Shown piece by piece: positions 36,801 through 47,000 of a stretch of 64,000 bases of DNA; positions within the stretch are counted from its first letter, which is position 1, and each line of letters starts with the position of its first letter. Made by a program: the position numbers and the translations under genes. This stretch comes from Caenorhabditis elegans (lineage: Eukaryota > Nematoda > Chromadorea > Rhabditida > Rhabditidae): NCBI RefSeq assembly GCF_000002985.6, contig NC_003280.10:14690501-14754500 (forward strand), given 5' to 3'. Under the pieces are notes generated by a model, which saw nothing but the letters and a program-made list of their open reading frames with translations, had not been told where the DNA came from and did not search any database.

Positions 36801-37549
36801 CCCAAATTCCGAACGATCGGAGCACTTTGATGAGTCGGAAGAATGAGCAATCAGTTGATCCGTGTGGAAGGCGGAATAGGGTACAGATCAAGTCGGCGGC
36901 TCGTTCCATTTTCTCATTTCGAACCAGAGCCAGCTGATTGATGGTTTGGGTGAGAAATGGTACCACGGACTTCTTTCGTTCAAGCACTTCCCCGATGTAT
37001 TCGACTGAAAATTTAAAATTTTTAAAGTATTCGGAAATTCAAGTTTTTGAAACAATGTGCATGGCTCTTGCCGTCCAATTTGACAAGTTGCCGGTTTGCC
37101 GGAAATTTTCATTTTCAGCAATTTGCCGGAAAGTTTAAATTCCGGCAATTTTCATTTTAGCCGATTTAGCCGGGAAATTTTTAATTGTCACTTTATTTTG
37201 AAATGTTCAAAACCACAATTTGCCAAAAAAAATTTTCGGCAAATCGCCAATTTTCAATTCCGGTAATTTGCCGATTTGCCGATTTGCCAGAATTTTTCGT
37301 TTTTTTTTTTTTTTTTAAACAAAATTCCATAATTTTTTAAGCTGAAAATAAAACAAAAGTCCGATTTTCGCCCAAATGTCAGCTCCAACACTCACGATTC
37401 TTCTCGTCAATCTTCGGCGTGACACAGAGCTCCTCTCTCAGCGAATCGTTGGGATCGTTGGAGTCGACACGTAGCGCGTCAAAGATTCCACCCTTTTCCG
37501 GTACCGATGTGCTCATCTTCACAGTGATTTTAGTAGTTTTCGGCAGCTT
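30849..37549 (-). CDS. glna-2: glutaminase (kidney/liver type, with ankyrin repeats), intact gene
   Basis: Glutaminase hydrolyses glutamine to glutamate and ammonia. Exons 5' to 3': 37549-37396, 37004-36698, 35363-34990, 34817-34667, 34445-34358, 33309-33100, 32970-32722, 32392-32208, 31955-31803, 31753-31629, 31249-30849; all phases fit. An internal start ([10 protein letters not shown], 37516) gives 787 residues; the distal exon at 42914-43024 would give 835. The match to animal glutaminase is clear: [19 protein letters not shown], the catalytic Ser-x-x-Lys in [43 protein letters not shown], and [10 protein letters not shown]. Ankyrin-type units follow ([17 protein letters not shown]). The tail of about 130 residues is Gln/His/Asn-rich. 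The 3' eight exons (the first of them partly) lie in duplication copy 2; exons from 34817 upstream are unique. The symbol is recalled from position near tac-1 and smg-9 and is less sure than the enzyme call. Mitochondrial location is typical of the family. Confidence 0.85.
31345..31432. repeat. short CCATTTCCGGC/TTTGCCGG repeat in a glutaminase intron
   Basis: A cluster of TTCCATTTCCGGCATTCCAT and GATTTGCCGGTTTGCCGG variants lies in the intron before the last exon. An identical stretch is at 24275-24362 in copy 1. Confidence 0.6.
32510..32676. mobile_element. GCGCCTTTAAA/TACTGTA palindromic element (copy 2)
   Basis: Identical to 25440-25606; it sits in an intron of the intact glutaminase gene. 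Confidence 0.65.
35455..35680. mobile_element. palindromic CTACAGTA/GCTACGAGATATTTT element, separate insertion
   Basis: GAGAATGCGTATTGCGCAAC with AAAATATCTCGTAGCGAAA at the left mirrors TTTTCGCTACGAGATATTTT with CCCAATACGCATTCTC at the right. The right end reads GTTCCCGTA, as in the copy at 22281-22493. It lies in a glutaminase intron outside the duplication and has clearly diverged from the duplicated copies, so it is an independent insertion. Confidence 0.75.
35995..36401. mobile_element. CAGGGGTGTGCGG palindromic element (hAT-like MITE) with 8-bp target-site duplication
   Basis: Starts CAGGGGTGTGCGGCAAAT and ends ATTTGCCGCACACCCCTG. It is flanked on both sides by GACTGGGA (35987-35994 and 36402-36409), an 8-bp target-site duplication. 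CAGGG ends and 8-bp duplications are typical of hAT elements. The inside is made of GCTCGGCAAATTTGCCG words plus a non-repetitive centre and has no transposase. It lies in a glutaminase intron. Confidence 0.85.
37065..37300. repeat. CGGCAAATTGCCGG array in a glutaminase intron
   Basis: Several variants of TTTGCCGGAAATTTTCATTT and GGCAATTTGCCGATTTGCC lie just upstream of exon 37004-36698. Confidence 0.75.
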
Positions 37550-37708
37550 CTGGAAATTTTGAAATGTGAGAAATGATTTTTTTGGGGGCATTTTGAAATT
37601 AAAAAGCGAAAAGAGAACGCATTTTACAAGTGTGAAGAAATAGTTTTGGGTCTCGGTGTTTCGCAGTTGTATTTTACATAAGACTCTATAACCGTTTTTT
37701 ATATACAA

Positions 37709-38065
37709 CTAATAACAAGCTAATAGAACGAGACCATGTGTAAAGTGAGAACATAAGCGAGCACTGATTCGGGAAGTTCCTCCAAGGTTGTCAATGTGGT
37801 CCACGTGTTCAGGATTGAGTTGTTCATAATTTCGTGGAAGGTCATGGCGTGGAACGTGTTTTTTTCATCCTCTGCTGCTCCTTGTATGCAACCATCCGGA
37901 GTTCACGGCGTAATGGTTCACGTGGTTGGTCTTTGTTAGCATTGACTAAGCGGCTGTCCCTTGAGCAATGGGGATGGATATTTTCGATGTTGTTAGCATT
38001 CGTTATTAGAGTACATAATTCACGCTGATTGATCGGAAGTTTTTCTAGTGCATTCTTGCAGAATA
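37709..38065 (-). pseudogene. gene fragment with a single frameshift in an A7 run
   Basis: Reading the - strand from 38065 (after TACTAG) gives an open, well-biased frame: VFCKNALEKLPINQRELC, then RRELRMVAYKEQQRMKK. It runs into a stop just past an A7 run (T7 at 37859-37865 on +). Dropping one A continues the frame cleanly as HVPRHDLPRNYEQLNPEHVD, then HIDNLGGTSRISARLC, to a TAG at 37709-37711. Codon use on both sides of the run is typical of C. elegans genes (CCA, CGA, GGA, CTT). It lies inside the proposed first intron of the glutaminase gene, on the same strand. I do not recognise the family. It is either a young pseudogene or relic, or a real exon with a base error in the run. Confidence 0.5.
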
Positions 38066-40960
38066 CTAGTATTTTGAAGGAAAGTTTTTTATTAACAAAA
38101 CTCTACTCTTAATTTCTAGAGTAAAGCAAATTTGAAATCTTAGACGAGACCCAAAAAAAAAAAGAGATCTTGCATGATAACTACTAAAGTCGATTAGTTC
38201 CCTTAAAAACTGAAACTGATTTAGAATTGGAAAATTCCGGAACTTTTGCAAAAAAGTGACTCTGCTAATAGACAGAGAAGCCATTTCGATTTATGTTTCC
38301 TCAAAAAATAAAGGATTAGGAGGCGACGAAAACCGAAAACCGATAGGCGGGCGGGCGCCTATTTGAACTTCTTCTTAGGTATCCATTACGACGACTAGGG
38401 TGCCACAGAACGATGGAGCCACGTGGATCGGGAATAGTGTGTGGGAGAGAAAAGAAGCAAAGGATGAGTAAATAGTAGGTTCGAGATTCATTTTGGAGGT
38501 CGCGGAACTGACAAAAGACGCCTGCAGAATGATTGGAAGGGCAAAGTTCAAGGAGATCAGAATTTTGAAAAATTGAAACTATAGTTAAAGTTGAAGCTAG
38601 AGTAGTCGAATTTTTTATAGGATTATTAGACTCGAAATTGTCTGAAAACAGCGAATCACGGTGAAACTTTTTTGAAAACTTCTCATAAAAAAAGTTATGG
38701 TGCCTCAAAAAATGACCTAAAACACTGTTCACAAGCAAGATTTCAGCCGAATTTAAATTTTCCAACAAGTTTACGAGCCCTGTTTATTAAAAACTTCCAC
38801 TGTTCATAGACATCGAAAAATCGTGAAAATCAAATTCTCAGAAGAGTGACAGGATGGAAACCAGACAGAGAGAATAGAAAATAACCGAGAAAGATGCCAA
38901 AAAACCATATGTGGCGCTCCAGAAATGACATCATCTCTCAAATTTCTGTGTGTGTGTGCTTTTACGATCAAGCAGTTTATATTTCGAAATCCACCTCCTC
39001 CCATCCTAGAGGCGGCGGCATTCTTTTTGTTCTTCTAGAGTCACACGTGATAGGAGAGGACAAGTGAAAGTGGCAAATTTCCGCCAAAAAACCCCTCAAT
39101 GATGCAAAAAAGGCTCGGAGCTTATGTTCAGTGAGAGAACATGTGTGTGTGGGGGAGCAGAGCACGGCGTTCGATATTAAACCGTCGCCGTCTCTTCAGA
39201 TTTCACACTATTTCCATTTGGAAATGAAAACAATTCTTTGTGGGGGGGACTATTGCACTATTAATTGTTTTCGAAACAGGCAATTTTGTGTTAAATTGTA
39301 CTATTCTTCAGTCATATACAGATAAATGATTGCAGTTCTTTAACATAAGGAATCCGAGTTTCAGAATTAAAATTGGTTTTAAAAAATTGGAAAATTTTTT
39401 TTTTAATTCAAAGTTAAAATATTGCGATTTTTAAAAAGAAAAACACGTTTTTTTGGAAGACTAAATAATTTGCGGTCATTTGAACTTTGAAATACCTCCA
39501 TAAAAAGTGTAAAAATGCAGCGATACTTTGATCACGGTGTCTGCGTTGAAAATTCTTCAGCCGTTTTTGACTGATATCAAATGACCTTTATTGAAATACG
39601 AATTGAGTTTAGATGGTCTTGACCATATTCTTTGAATTTATATTTGCCAATAAAGCTTCTCAATAATGGAAAATGGAAGAAAAGGAGCGTCTCAGAAATT
39701 GCATCATCAGTTTTTTATTCAAATTTTTTAGTTGTTCCCAGTTTTCTGTCTTCAATTTTCAAAACTGAAAAAAAAACTTCAATTTTTGTTCAAATAATCA
39801 CGAAGATGTGTACGGTAGTTTTAATGATTCGGGAAGTTTGAAAAAAAATTCAGCAAAAAAAATAATGTTTTAATGATATTTTTTAATTGAATTTTGAAAT
39901 TTTAGCATTGAAAAAAATTTAATTCTAAATTCAATGAAATAAGAGAAAAAAATTAAAAAAAAATGGACGGGAAAGTATGAATGAAATGAAATATTTGGGA
40001 GCATTTATAGGGACAGTTAAGGGGCGGGGGTCGATCTTGAGCTCCACGATATAGTGTTGGGACATGAGAGACACTACAATATGAATCATGTTAAAGGGTC
40101 AAATTGGCAAATGACATAAATAAAGTTACTTTTCCGATTTCTGCCCCAAAATGTTTTCGATATTTTCATTAATAAAACGTGAATTTTTTCGTAATTTCAG
40201 GCTTACAATTAGTATTGTTGTTTTCTAAAAATTGAAATAAACATTCACGTGTGAATTAAAATTGAAATATTGAGTGTTATAAAATTGAAAAACATTTTGG
40301 GGGCAGAAATCGGAAAATTACCTAAATAGATTTGAATTTACAATTTCGAAATGATATGATTCAGCTTCAGAATTTGCCCATTTCGTATTGTCGTTTGAGA
40401 AAGACTCTGTTTTCAGTTTTCAAAACTGATAAAAAAGTTCAATTTTGATTTAAATAATCACGGAAAAGATGTGTACGGTAGTTTTAATAATTAAGGAAGT
40501 TTGAAAAAAAATTCCAGCGGAAAAATAATGATTATTGATATTTTTTACTAGCATTTTGAAATTTTAGCTTTGAAAAACATGGTAATGCGTACAAGACGGT
40601 ATACTTTACGATATATTGTAGAAAAAACTGTTTTTTTTTCGTTTTAGATTATAATTTTTCATGAAAAATTATTTTCTAGAAGGAAAAATTGTGTGAAAAT
40701 TAATTAATTTCAGAGAAATTGAATCTAAGAAGCAACGGATCATAATTTTTGTTCCTGGGCGGCTCAAAATGGTCCCAAAAACCGAATTTCCCTATAAGAC
40801 CTTCTTGATATTTTCCAAAAAAAAATTTTAGCGGTTTAAAATCAGGAAAAAATTGAAATTCTGGGCAATTTAAGTGTCCTAGACGCCCTTAAGCACTCAA
40901 AAAGAACAATGTTCTCAACAAAACCAACTTGACATAAACTGACGAAGTGATTAGTCGCGC
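38066..40960. other. long intron or upstream region, no supported exon
   Basis: Between the gene fragment and the distal glutaminase exon I see AT-rich DNA with a GC-richer zone (38330-39200) that includes a GT-rich stretch near 38940 and 39140 and could be an alternative promoter. Repeated words such as GATGTGTACGGTAGTTTTAA occur at about 39804 and 40467 with similar flanks, a diverged direct repeat of roughly 100 bases. Confidence 0.4.
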
Positions 40961-40984
40961 AAGGCGTAGGCGAAAAAATCGGCA

Positions 40985-41007
40985 ACTTATCAGATACTTA
41001 TCATATC
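40985..41007 (-). promoter_or_regulatory. paired GATA-type sites
   Basis: ACTTATCAGATACTTATCAT contains two copies of CTTATCA, which on the - strand read TGATAAG, the classic C. elegans intestinal GATA-factor site. They lie in the first intron of the longer glutaminase isoform, upstream of the shorter isoform's exons. Another TGATAAG lies near 42098 on the + strand. Function is inferred only. Confidence 0.35.
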
Positions 41008-41514
41008 AAACGTCTTCTCTTCAGTCAACATACATCTGCTGGGGAAACCCCCGTTCTCCCCCCTCGTGATACTTGTTCTTTCGCCGAACACTTCTCAGAG
41101 GCGACAGCTAGTGGTAAACTGGGAAAATAAGCTTTGGGAGCCTCCTGGTCTTTTTGGGCTTTTTATTCAAAAATTCATCGCCGATCAATAAGCGATGCGC
41201 ATATTGGGCGTGGCCAAAAGCGCTGATTGGTGGTTTCTGCAAAGATAATCCAGAAGTTTCAATTAAAAAAAAAAATTAAAAATAGACTGGAAATCTGTTA
41301 TGTTCGGGAAAAAGGAAAAAAGGGAAAAACAAGATGTAGAAAAAAACAGTTTTTATTGCTTTTTTTTGTTTTGTTTTTTGCCTCCAAACATACCGGAGAA
41401 CTATCAGCTAAATTGGTGATTGAGGAAAAGGTAAACATTGGAATTTTATCTTGAAAGCACTAAAAATCAACTGAAAATTTGGTGAAACAACGGAAATCTC
41501 AAACTTTTGCTAGC

Positions 41515-41790
41515 AATTAAAAGCGTACTGCACGGCATATTTGACGAGAAAATATCTCGTAGCGAAAACTACAGTATTCCTTCAAATGACTACTGTAGCG
41601 CGATTTAGGGGCGCGATGATAGGAAGGAATCTCTGTTCGAACAGTGGCATATCGAATTATTGTGATAGATTAAAAATGGTTCTCGTCAATCGACACAAGC
41701 GCTACAGTAGTAATTTAAAGAGTTACTGTAGTTTTCGCTACGAATTATTTTGTGCGTCAAATCTGATGCCCAATACGCTTTCAGAGAATT
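41515..41790. mobile_element. palindromic CTACAGTA/GCTACGAGATATTTT element, third insertion
   Basis: AAAATATCTCGTAGCGAAAA with GACTACTGTAGCGCGATT at the left mirrors GCGCTACAGTAGTAATTTAA with TTTTCGCTACGAATTATTTT at the right, inside end words resembling GCGTACTG and CAATACGC. More diverged than the other copies. Confidence 0.65.
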
Positions 41791-42249
41791 TTTGGAATTT
41801 TGTTTAAAATATACAATCCTGACAGCAAACCACAAAAGTCTCGTGAAGTTGACTTCTGGCGAAGACCACAAGATATAAAAAGTGTCGGTTACTAAACACA
41901 ATCGGCGGGCGACCACATTTTAATGGTTCCGCGGGATTTTTGTCAAAAATGGGCGGCGTCCCTGGTGATACTGGTAACTTTACTTGAAATTCGTAAGGGG
42001 AGGAAAATGGAGAGGAAAACGTTGTAAATGGCAATGGACATTTTAGTTTTTTTTTTCCTAGTTTTTATTTTTATTACGGTATGTATATGTCTGACAGACT
42101 GATAAGGAAAGTGTCATGGGGTTGGGGAAACCCCTGTTTCGTTCTATTTTGTTTTGGAAGAGGTTTTTGGTTTTCATTTAGCACTTACTTTTGATCTTTT
42201 TTTTTGAAAATGATGAACATTGAAATAGGATTTTTGGAATATCTAGGTG

Positions 42250-42695
42250 GGCGGCAAATATATTTTCAGGCGAATTCGGCAAATTGGCAACCCGATTTGC
42301 CGGAAACTTCAATTTCGGCAAATCGGCAAATCGGACACTTAAAACTGTGCCTTTTTGAAATTTGTTCCCCATTTTTTAAAGGGCATTTTCATATAATTTA
42401 CTTATTTTCCAAATAAATGTAGGAATATTTATTGGATGCGTATAATTTCGCCGATTACAATTGAAATTCTTAAGTTTCCAAAAAAAAAGTGCAAAACCAC
42501 AACTTGCCGAAAATTTTCGCCAAATGCCGTTTTTCCGTCAAATCGGCAATTTGCTGGAAATTTTCAATTCCGGCAATTTGCCGATTCGCCGGAAATTTTC
42601 AATTCCGGCAATTTGCCGATTTGCCGATTTGCCGGAAATTTTCGATTCCGGCAATTTGCCGATTTGCCGGAAAAAATCGTTTCGGCTCACTCCTG
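42250..42695. repeat. two CGGCAAATTGCCGG arrays
   Basis: Clusters at 42250-42335 and 42500-42690. The second has four near-regular units of CAATTTGCCGATTTGCCGG with AAATTTTCAATTC between them. Frames open through these units are repeat products. Confidence 0.8.
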
Positions 42696-42913
42696 TTCTA
42701 GCCCACACAGGTGAAGCAAAAAATCATGGGAATTACCAAAAAAAAATTACGGAGCTGCTAAAGGGATTTTTCGAAATCTTAATTATTCGGAACATCAAGA
42801 CTTGAAAAAAAATTTCGACTATTTTCTCTTAAATATCGAGAATTTTTCGGGAAAGACTGCAATTTTTAGTAGAATACCGACAATTTTCCACATTTTCCAA
42901 CGTGAAAACTCAC

Positions 42914-43024
42914 GTCATTCTCATGTGCCACGTCATCATCGGAAGAACTGCTCTCGTCAGCCATCTCGCCAGGATCCTCGGCAACCTCTTCGTGGATTTT
43001 ATCCAGAAGGTGGCCAAAGTCCAT
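42914..43024 (-). CDS. glna-2: 37-codon exon, probable distal first exon of the glutaminase gene
   Basis: ATG at 43024-43022 lies directly behind an acceptor-like TGGTTTTAG, consistent with trans-splicing. The exon encodes MDFGHLLDKIHEEVAEDPGE and then an acidic Ser/Asp-rich stretch (DESSSSDDD), and ends in phase 0 at a good donor (GTGAGT). The next glutaminase exon (37549) also starts in phase 0 on the same strand, so a join is possible and would give an isoform with an acidic N-terminus. No other - strand gene between them offers a partner. The 5.3-kb intron this implies is long for the species, so it could instead be a separate short gene whose other exons I missed. Confidence 0.5.
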
Positions 43025-44009
43025 CTAAAACCAAAGATCTCTCTTTGCCTTTTGACGACGAAGAGGACGCGACAAATTTTTCATTTCAATTTAACAGTTT
43101 TTTCGAAGAATTCAGTCTATTCCGATCACATTTCGATCGTTTTGATCGGTGGGGTTTCAAGAACAAAAATTGGAGAAAAAGTTCGTAAAAAAAGTCGTTA
43201 AAAGGGTACATTTTCTTGTGGTCGAGGTGATAAGAGAGGAGATAAGACGATAAAAACAAGAGTGAAAGATCACAGAAAAGGCGTCAAAAATCGGAATTTT
43301 TCAGGGGCTTATTAGTTTGCGCAGGGGTTGTGGTTTCATATTTATTTTTTGAAGTTTATATAAATTTAGTTATAATTTACAATAAGAATCTACAAATTAC
43401 TTGAAAAAAACAAAAAAAAATAAAGAATTGAAAAGCTAAAAGGGTTTTAAAAAATTTTCAATAAAATTTACTATTTTTTCTCAAGTCTATTTCATTGTTT
43501 TTTGAATTTTCCTCAATGAGGCTGAGAAGATCACTGAATAATTTTTGGGACAAAAAAACTGATGGTAATCGCACTGAGACCCGCTAATAACATTTAGAGC
43601 TCAAGAACATGAAAAATATCAAAACCAAAAACACCTCTAGAGAAGCCTCTGACCCTTCGGCGTGTAGGACGAGGCACACAGACACAAAGTTATGAGACAG
43701 TTTCGTATTGGAAATCCTGTGTCTCTTATCATTTCACACTCTCTCACCACTCTCTTTGTTTTGTCACTGCAAGCTTCCCACAGACAGAAAAGTGCAAAGT
43801 GAGAGAGAGAGGAGAACATTATTGGATTTTCATTTTTTGCGCTTTTTCATACATACTTATTTATTTACAGTGTGTTCTGTGTGTGTGTGTGTGTGAAGAT
43901 ATCGTTTAAAACATATTTGATTTAGATTTCGAATCGAAGAACAAATTGCAGATATAAAGAGAATTAGAGAAATAAGAGGAAAAAAGTTTAGAATCGAAAG
44001 GAAAAGTCT
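43025..44009. other. intergenic, low-complexity
   Basis: AT-rich spacer between the 3' end of the GPCR gene and the distal glutaminase exon. It contains a TG dinucleotide run (43877-43893) and a GAGA-type run (43800-43810). No coding exon was seen. Confidence 0.5.
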
Positions 44010-47000
44010 CTAGACAACCACTGCTGGCGGTGTTTTTGGTCGGACAGCGTCACGGACACTCAGTCGGTCCGTGGTTCGTTCCATGGATTGACCAGATGTG
44101 TTTGATTGGAGAGTTGGACTTCTTGTTCTGAAATATATGTAGGTTAGGTTAATCAGATGGTCTTCTAGGAATATAGATTTAAAGGAGCATAACATAAATT
44201 TTGAAATTTCAAAAAGAGGGTATACAACAGGAGTGGACTGCAAACGATTTTTTTCTGACAAATCGGCAAACAGGTAAATTGCCGGAATTGAAAATTTCCG
44301 GCAAAAAAAAACAGCAAATTGCTGATTTAACGAATTTGCCGGAAAAACGGCAATTGCCGGAAATTTTTAGCAAATTGTGTCTGCACTTTTTTTTTGGAAA
44401 TTTTACAATTTCAATTTTAATCGGCAAAACTGTGATCCTTTGAATGTTCCTTTATCTATTTTGAAAAGTAACAAATTCTATGAAAATATCTAAAGAAAAC
44501 GGGAAAAAATTCAAAAAGGCACAGTTTTAAATGTTTCTTATAAACCGTCTTATAAAAAATCCCTCTAAAAACTTCCGGCAAGTTGATGCTCGAGAAACTG
44601 CAAATTGGCAATTTGCCGAAATGCTAAAAAAAATTTTCGGTTGGCCGGAAATTTTTATTTTCGGCAAATCGCCAATTTGCCGATTGACGAACATCAATTT
44701 TTGCCGGTTTGCTGATTCGCCGAAAATTTCAATTCCGACAAATTGCCAATTTGCCGGTATTGTAGTTTGCATACCTTGATGGGAACAATGAAGAGGTGTC
44801 CGATGCGCCTGTAGGACTTCTCGATCGGACTATGGTAGACATTTGAGATGTCGATGTTGGGCTACGGGGTCTAAACGCAATCAATTAATATTTAATTCTT
44901 TAGAGTAAGATACCTTATAGAGGAGGATCGTCGCGAAGGCTTTGTCGACTGCGAAAGATCCGTGGGGCTACGTGGTCTTCCGGAATCATGGGACACGTCG
45001 GTTGGCGATCTAGGACGATGTCTGAAAAATTACTTGCTGAAGAAGCGTCCACAGATCTCACGAACCTCATGAAAGTCGACGGAGAGTCTCCGGCCATTGG
45101 ACTCTTCGGTCGGCAGAACGACATTTGCGACGTCGGCCTGCACAATGACAACTGTGAGACGTCGCGTGACATGTTCGGAGTGATCATGGAGCGACCGGGC
45201 ACTGTGAGTGTGTTGAAGCTGGACCCGTAGATTCGGTGCTGGTTGCGGGTCGACATCATGCTCGCCGAAGAGCACGATCCCATACGAGAGCGCATTTCTT
45301 CCACGCCCTGAAAGTTATTTATTAGAACTTGGATTGAAGGATTAAAAGATTAAAGAATTAAATACAGAGCAAAAAAAAAACAAAGAAATGATATTGTCAT
45401 TCTTATTTTTTAAACCAAAAGGGTTTCAGAAAAAAGATTCTATTTTCAAACCACTCCATGCAAAACTCTTCATACCCTCTTTCAACGGATCACCACTATG
45501 GACTCCTGAACCTTGTTATATATTTTTTAAACAATGCTCCTACAATAATTTAAAAAAAGAGAGTTTCACCCACCTGAAGACGACTTTTCATTCTCGAATA
45601 GGCGGTCTTGAACGTGGACCGGAAATTCTGAGAAATGAAGGCATACAGGATAGGATTAATGCATGATTGGCAATAGGTCAGCGCATTAAATCCCATCCGC
45701 ATATGCTTCAATGTCTGCGTATTTGATGTTCGACAAATGTACCCGAAGGACGTCAGAAGCTCGTCGACGATCGTTGGGAGCCAGCAAACCGTGTACATGC
45801 AGACGATGGAGATTAACATTTGAACTATCTGGAAGTTCAAAAATTTTAAGTATAAGTAGTTATTTCACGTATAAGTTTTTTTAGAGAACATTGATTCTAG
45901 ATTGGGTCTAGAAATGAAAACTGAAAAAACGCTCTCAACCGGAATTGAGTTTTTCTGCCCAAATTTCAAACAACTGGTCCTTTGTACACAATATGGCTTA
46001 TCTATAGTTTTATCTAAGCAGCCTGTCTGCAGATATAGTAGCCTATGTTCTGCCCGCTTGCTCTGTTGGCCTCCCCTCCTGCGTAAGAGGTGATTGTAAA
46101 TGAGAGACGTTCGAGTCCCTAGCCACTGAGGGATTGCTCAGTGGTATTCTTGAATTCACTAGTCATAATAAATTACTCGGCATTCAGAGGCAACTTCTTG
46201 CCACACTTTGGCAACTTATTTAGTGCCACTAAAATAAGTTGCCGAATTGCTGGTAGGAAGTTGCCGAGTTGTTGGCAGGAAGTTGCCACGTAGTGGCAGC
46301 AAGTGGGAAAGAACGCTCAGCAACATCTAAATGTTGGCAGGAATGTGCAAAAGTTTGGCGGGAAGTTGCAAGTAAGCAAAGTTTGGCAGAAAGTTGCCTC
46401 TGAATGCCGAGGAGCGTTCTTTCCCACTTGCTGCCACTACGCGGCAACTTCCTGCCAACAACTCGGCAACTTCCTGCCAGCAATTCGGCAACTTATTTTA
46501 GTGGCACTAAATAAGTTGCCAAAGTGTGGCAGGAAGTTGCCTCTGAATGCCGAGTATATGATTATTAGGACATAACACAAACTAACTGAACGATGATTCT
46601 AGATACAACTTCTCTGTTTCACTGTGAACTAAAACGCTAAATTTTTAAAAGTCATTTAAAGTCGCGTAATGTCAACGCACCTGTTTCTTATTCGCCTCTG
46701 CCACGCGATTATTTCTGTGATTACTGTAGGACTTGATGGTCGTGTTGGCGGTTTTCAAGTTCCGGGAAGTTGTAATCATGGGGATTGCAGAGTAGCCGGA
46801 GAAGGTAACGGCGTCAGTGGCGGCCTTTGAAAATGCGACCCTGAAATGGTGAATAGTTGGTGAAGGTGAAGATGGAAAGTAATAACTCACATAGCTTGGG
46901 AAAGTATTACACGATCTTTCGACGACTTGTACACTATTGCAGATACACGAGCATAACATATGGACATTGTGAGCACCGGGAATATGATAAGTAGCAACAA

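Noticed and set aside
38316..38768. 150-codon frame on the - strand
   Set aside because: Composition looks like translated non-coding DNA (RRSSNRRPP from a GGCGG-rich stretch). There is no trans-splice or splice context and no family resemblance.
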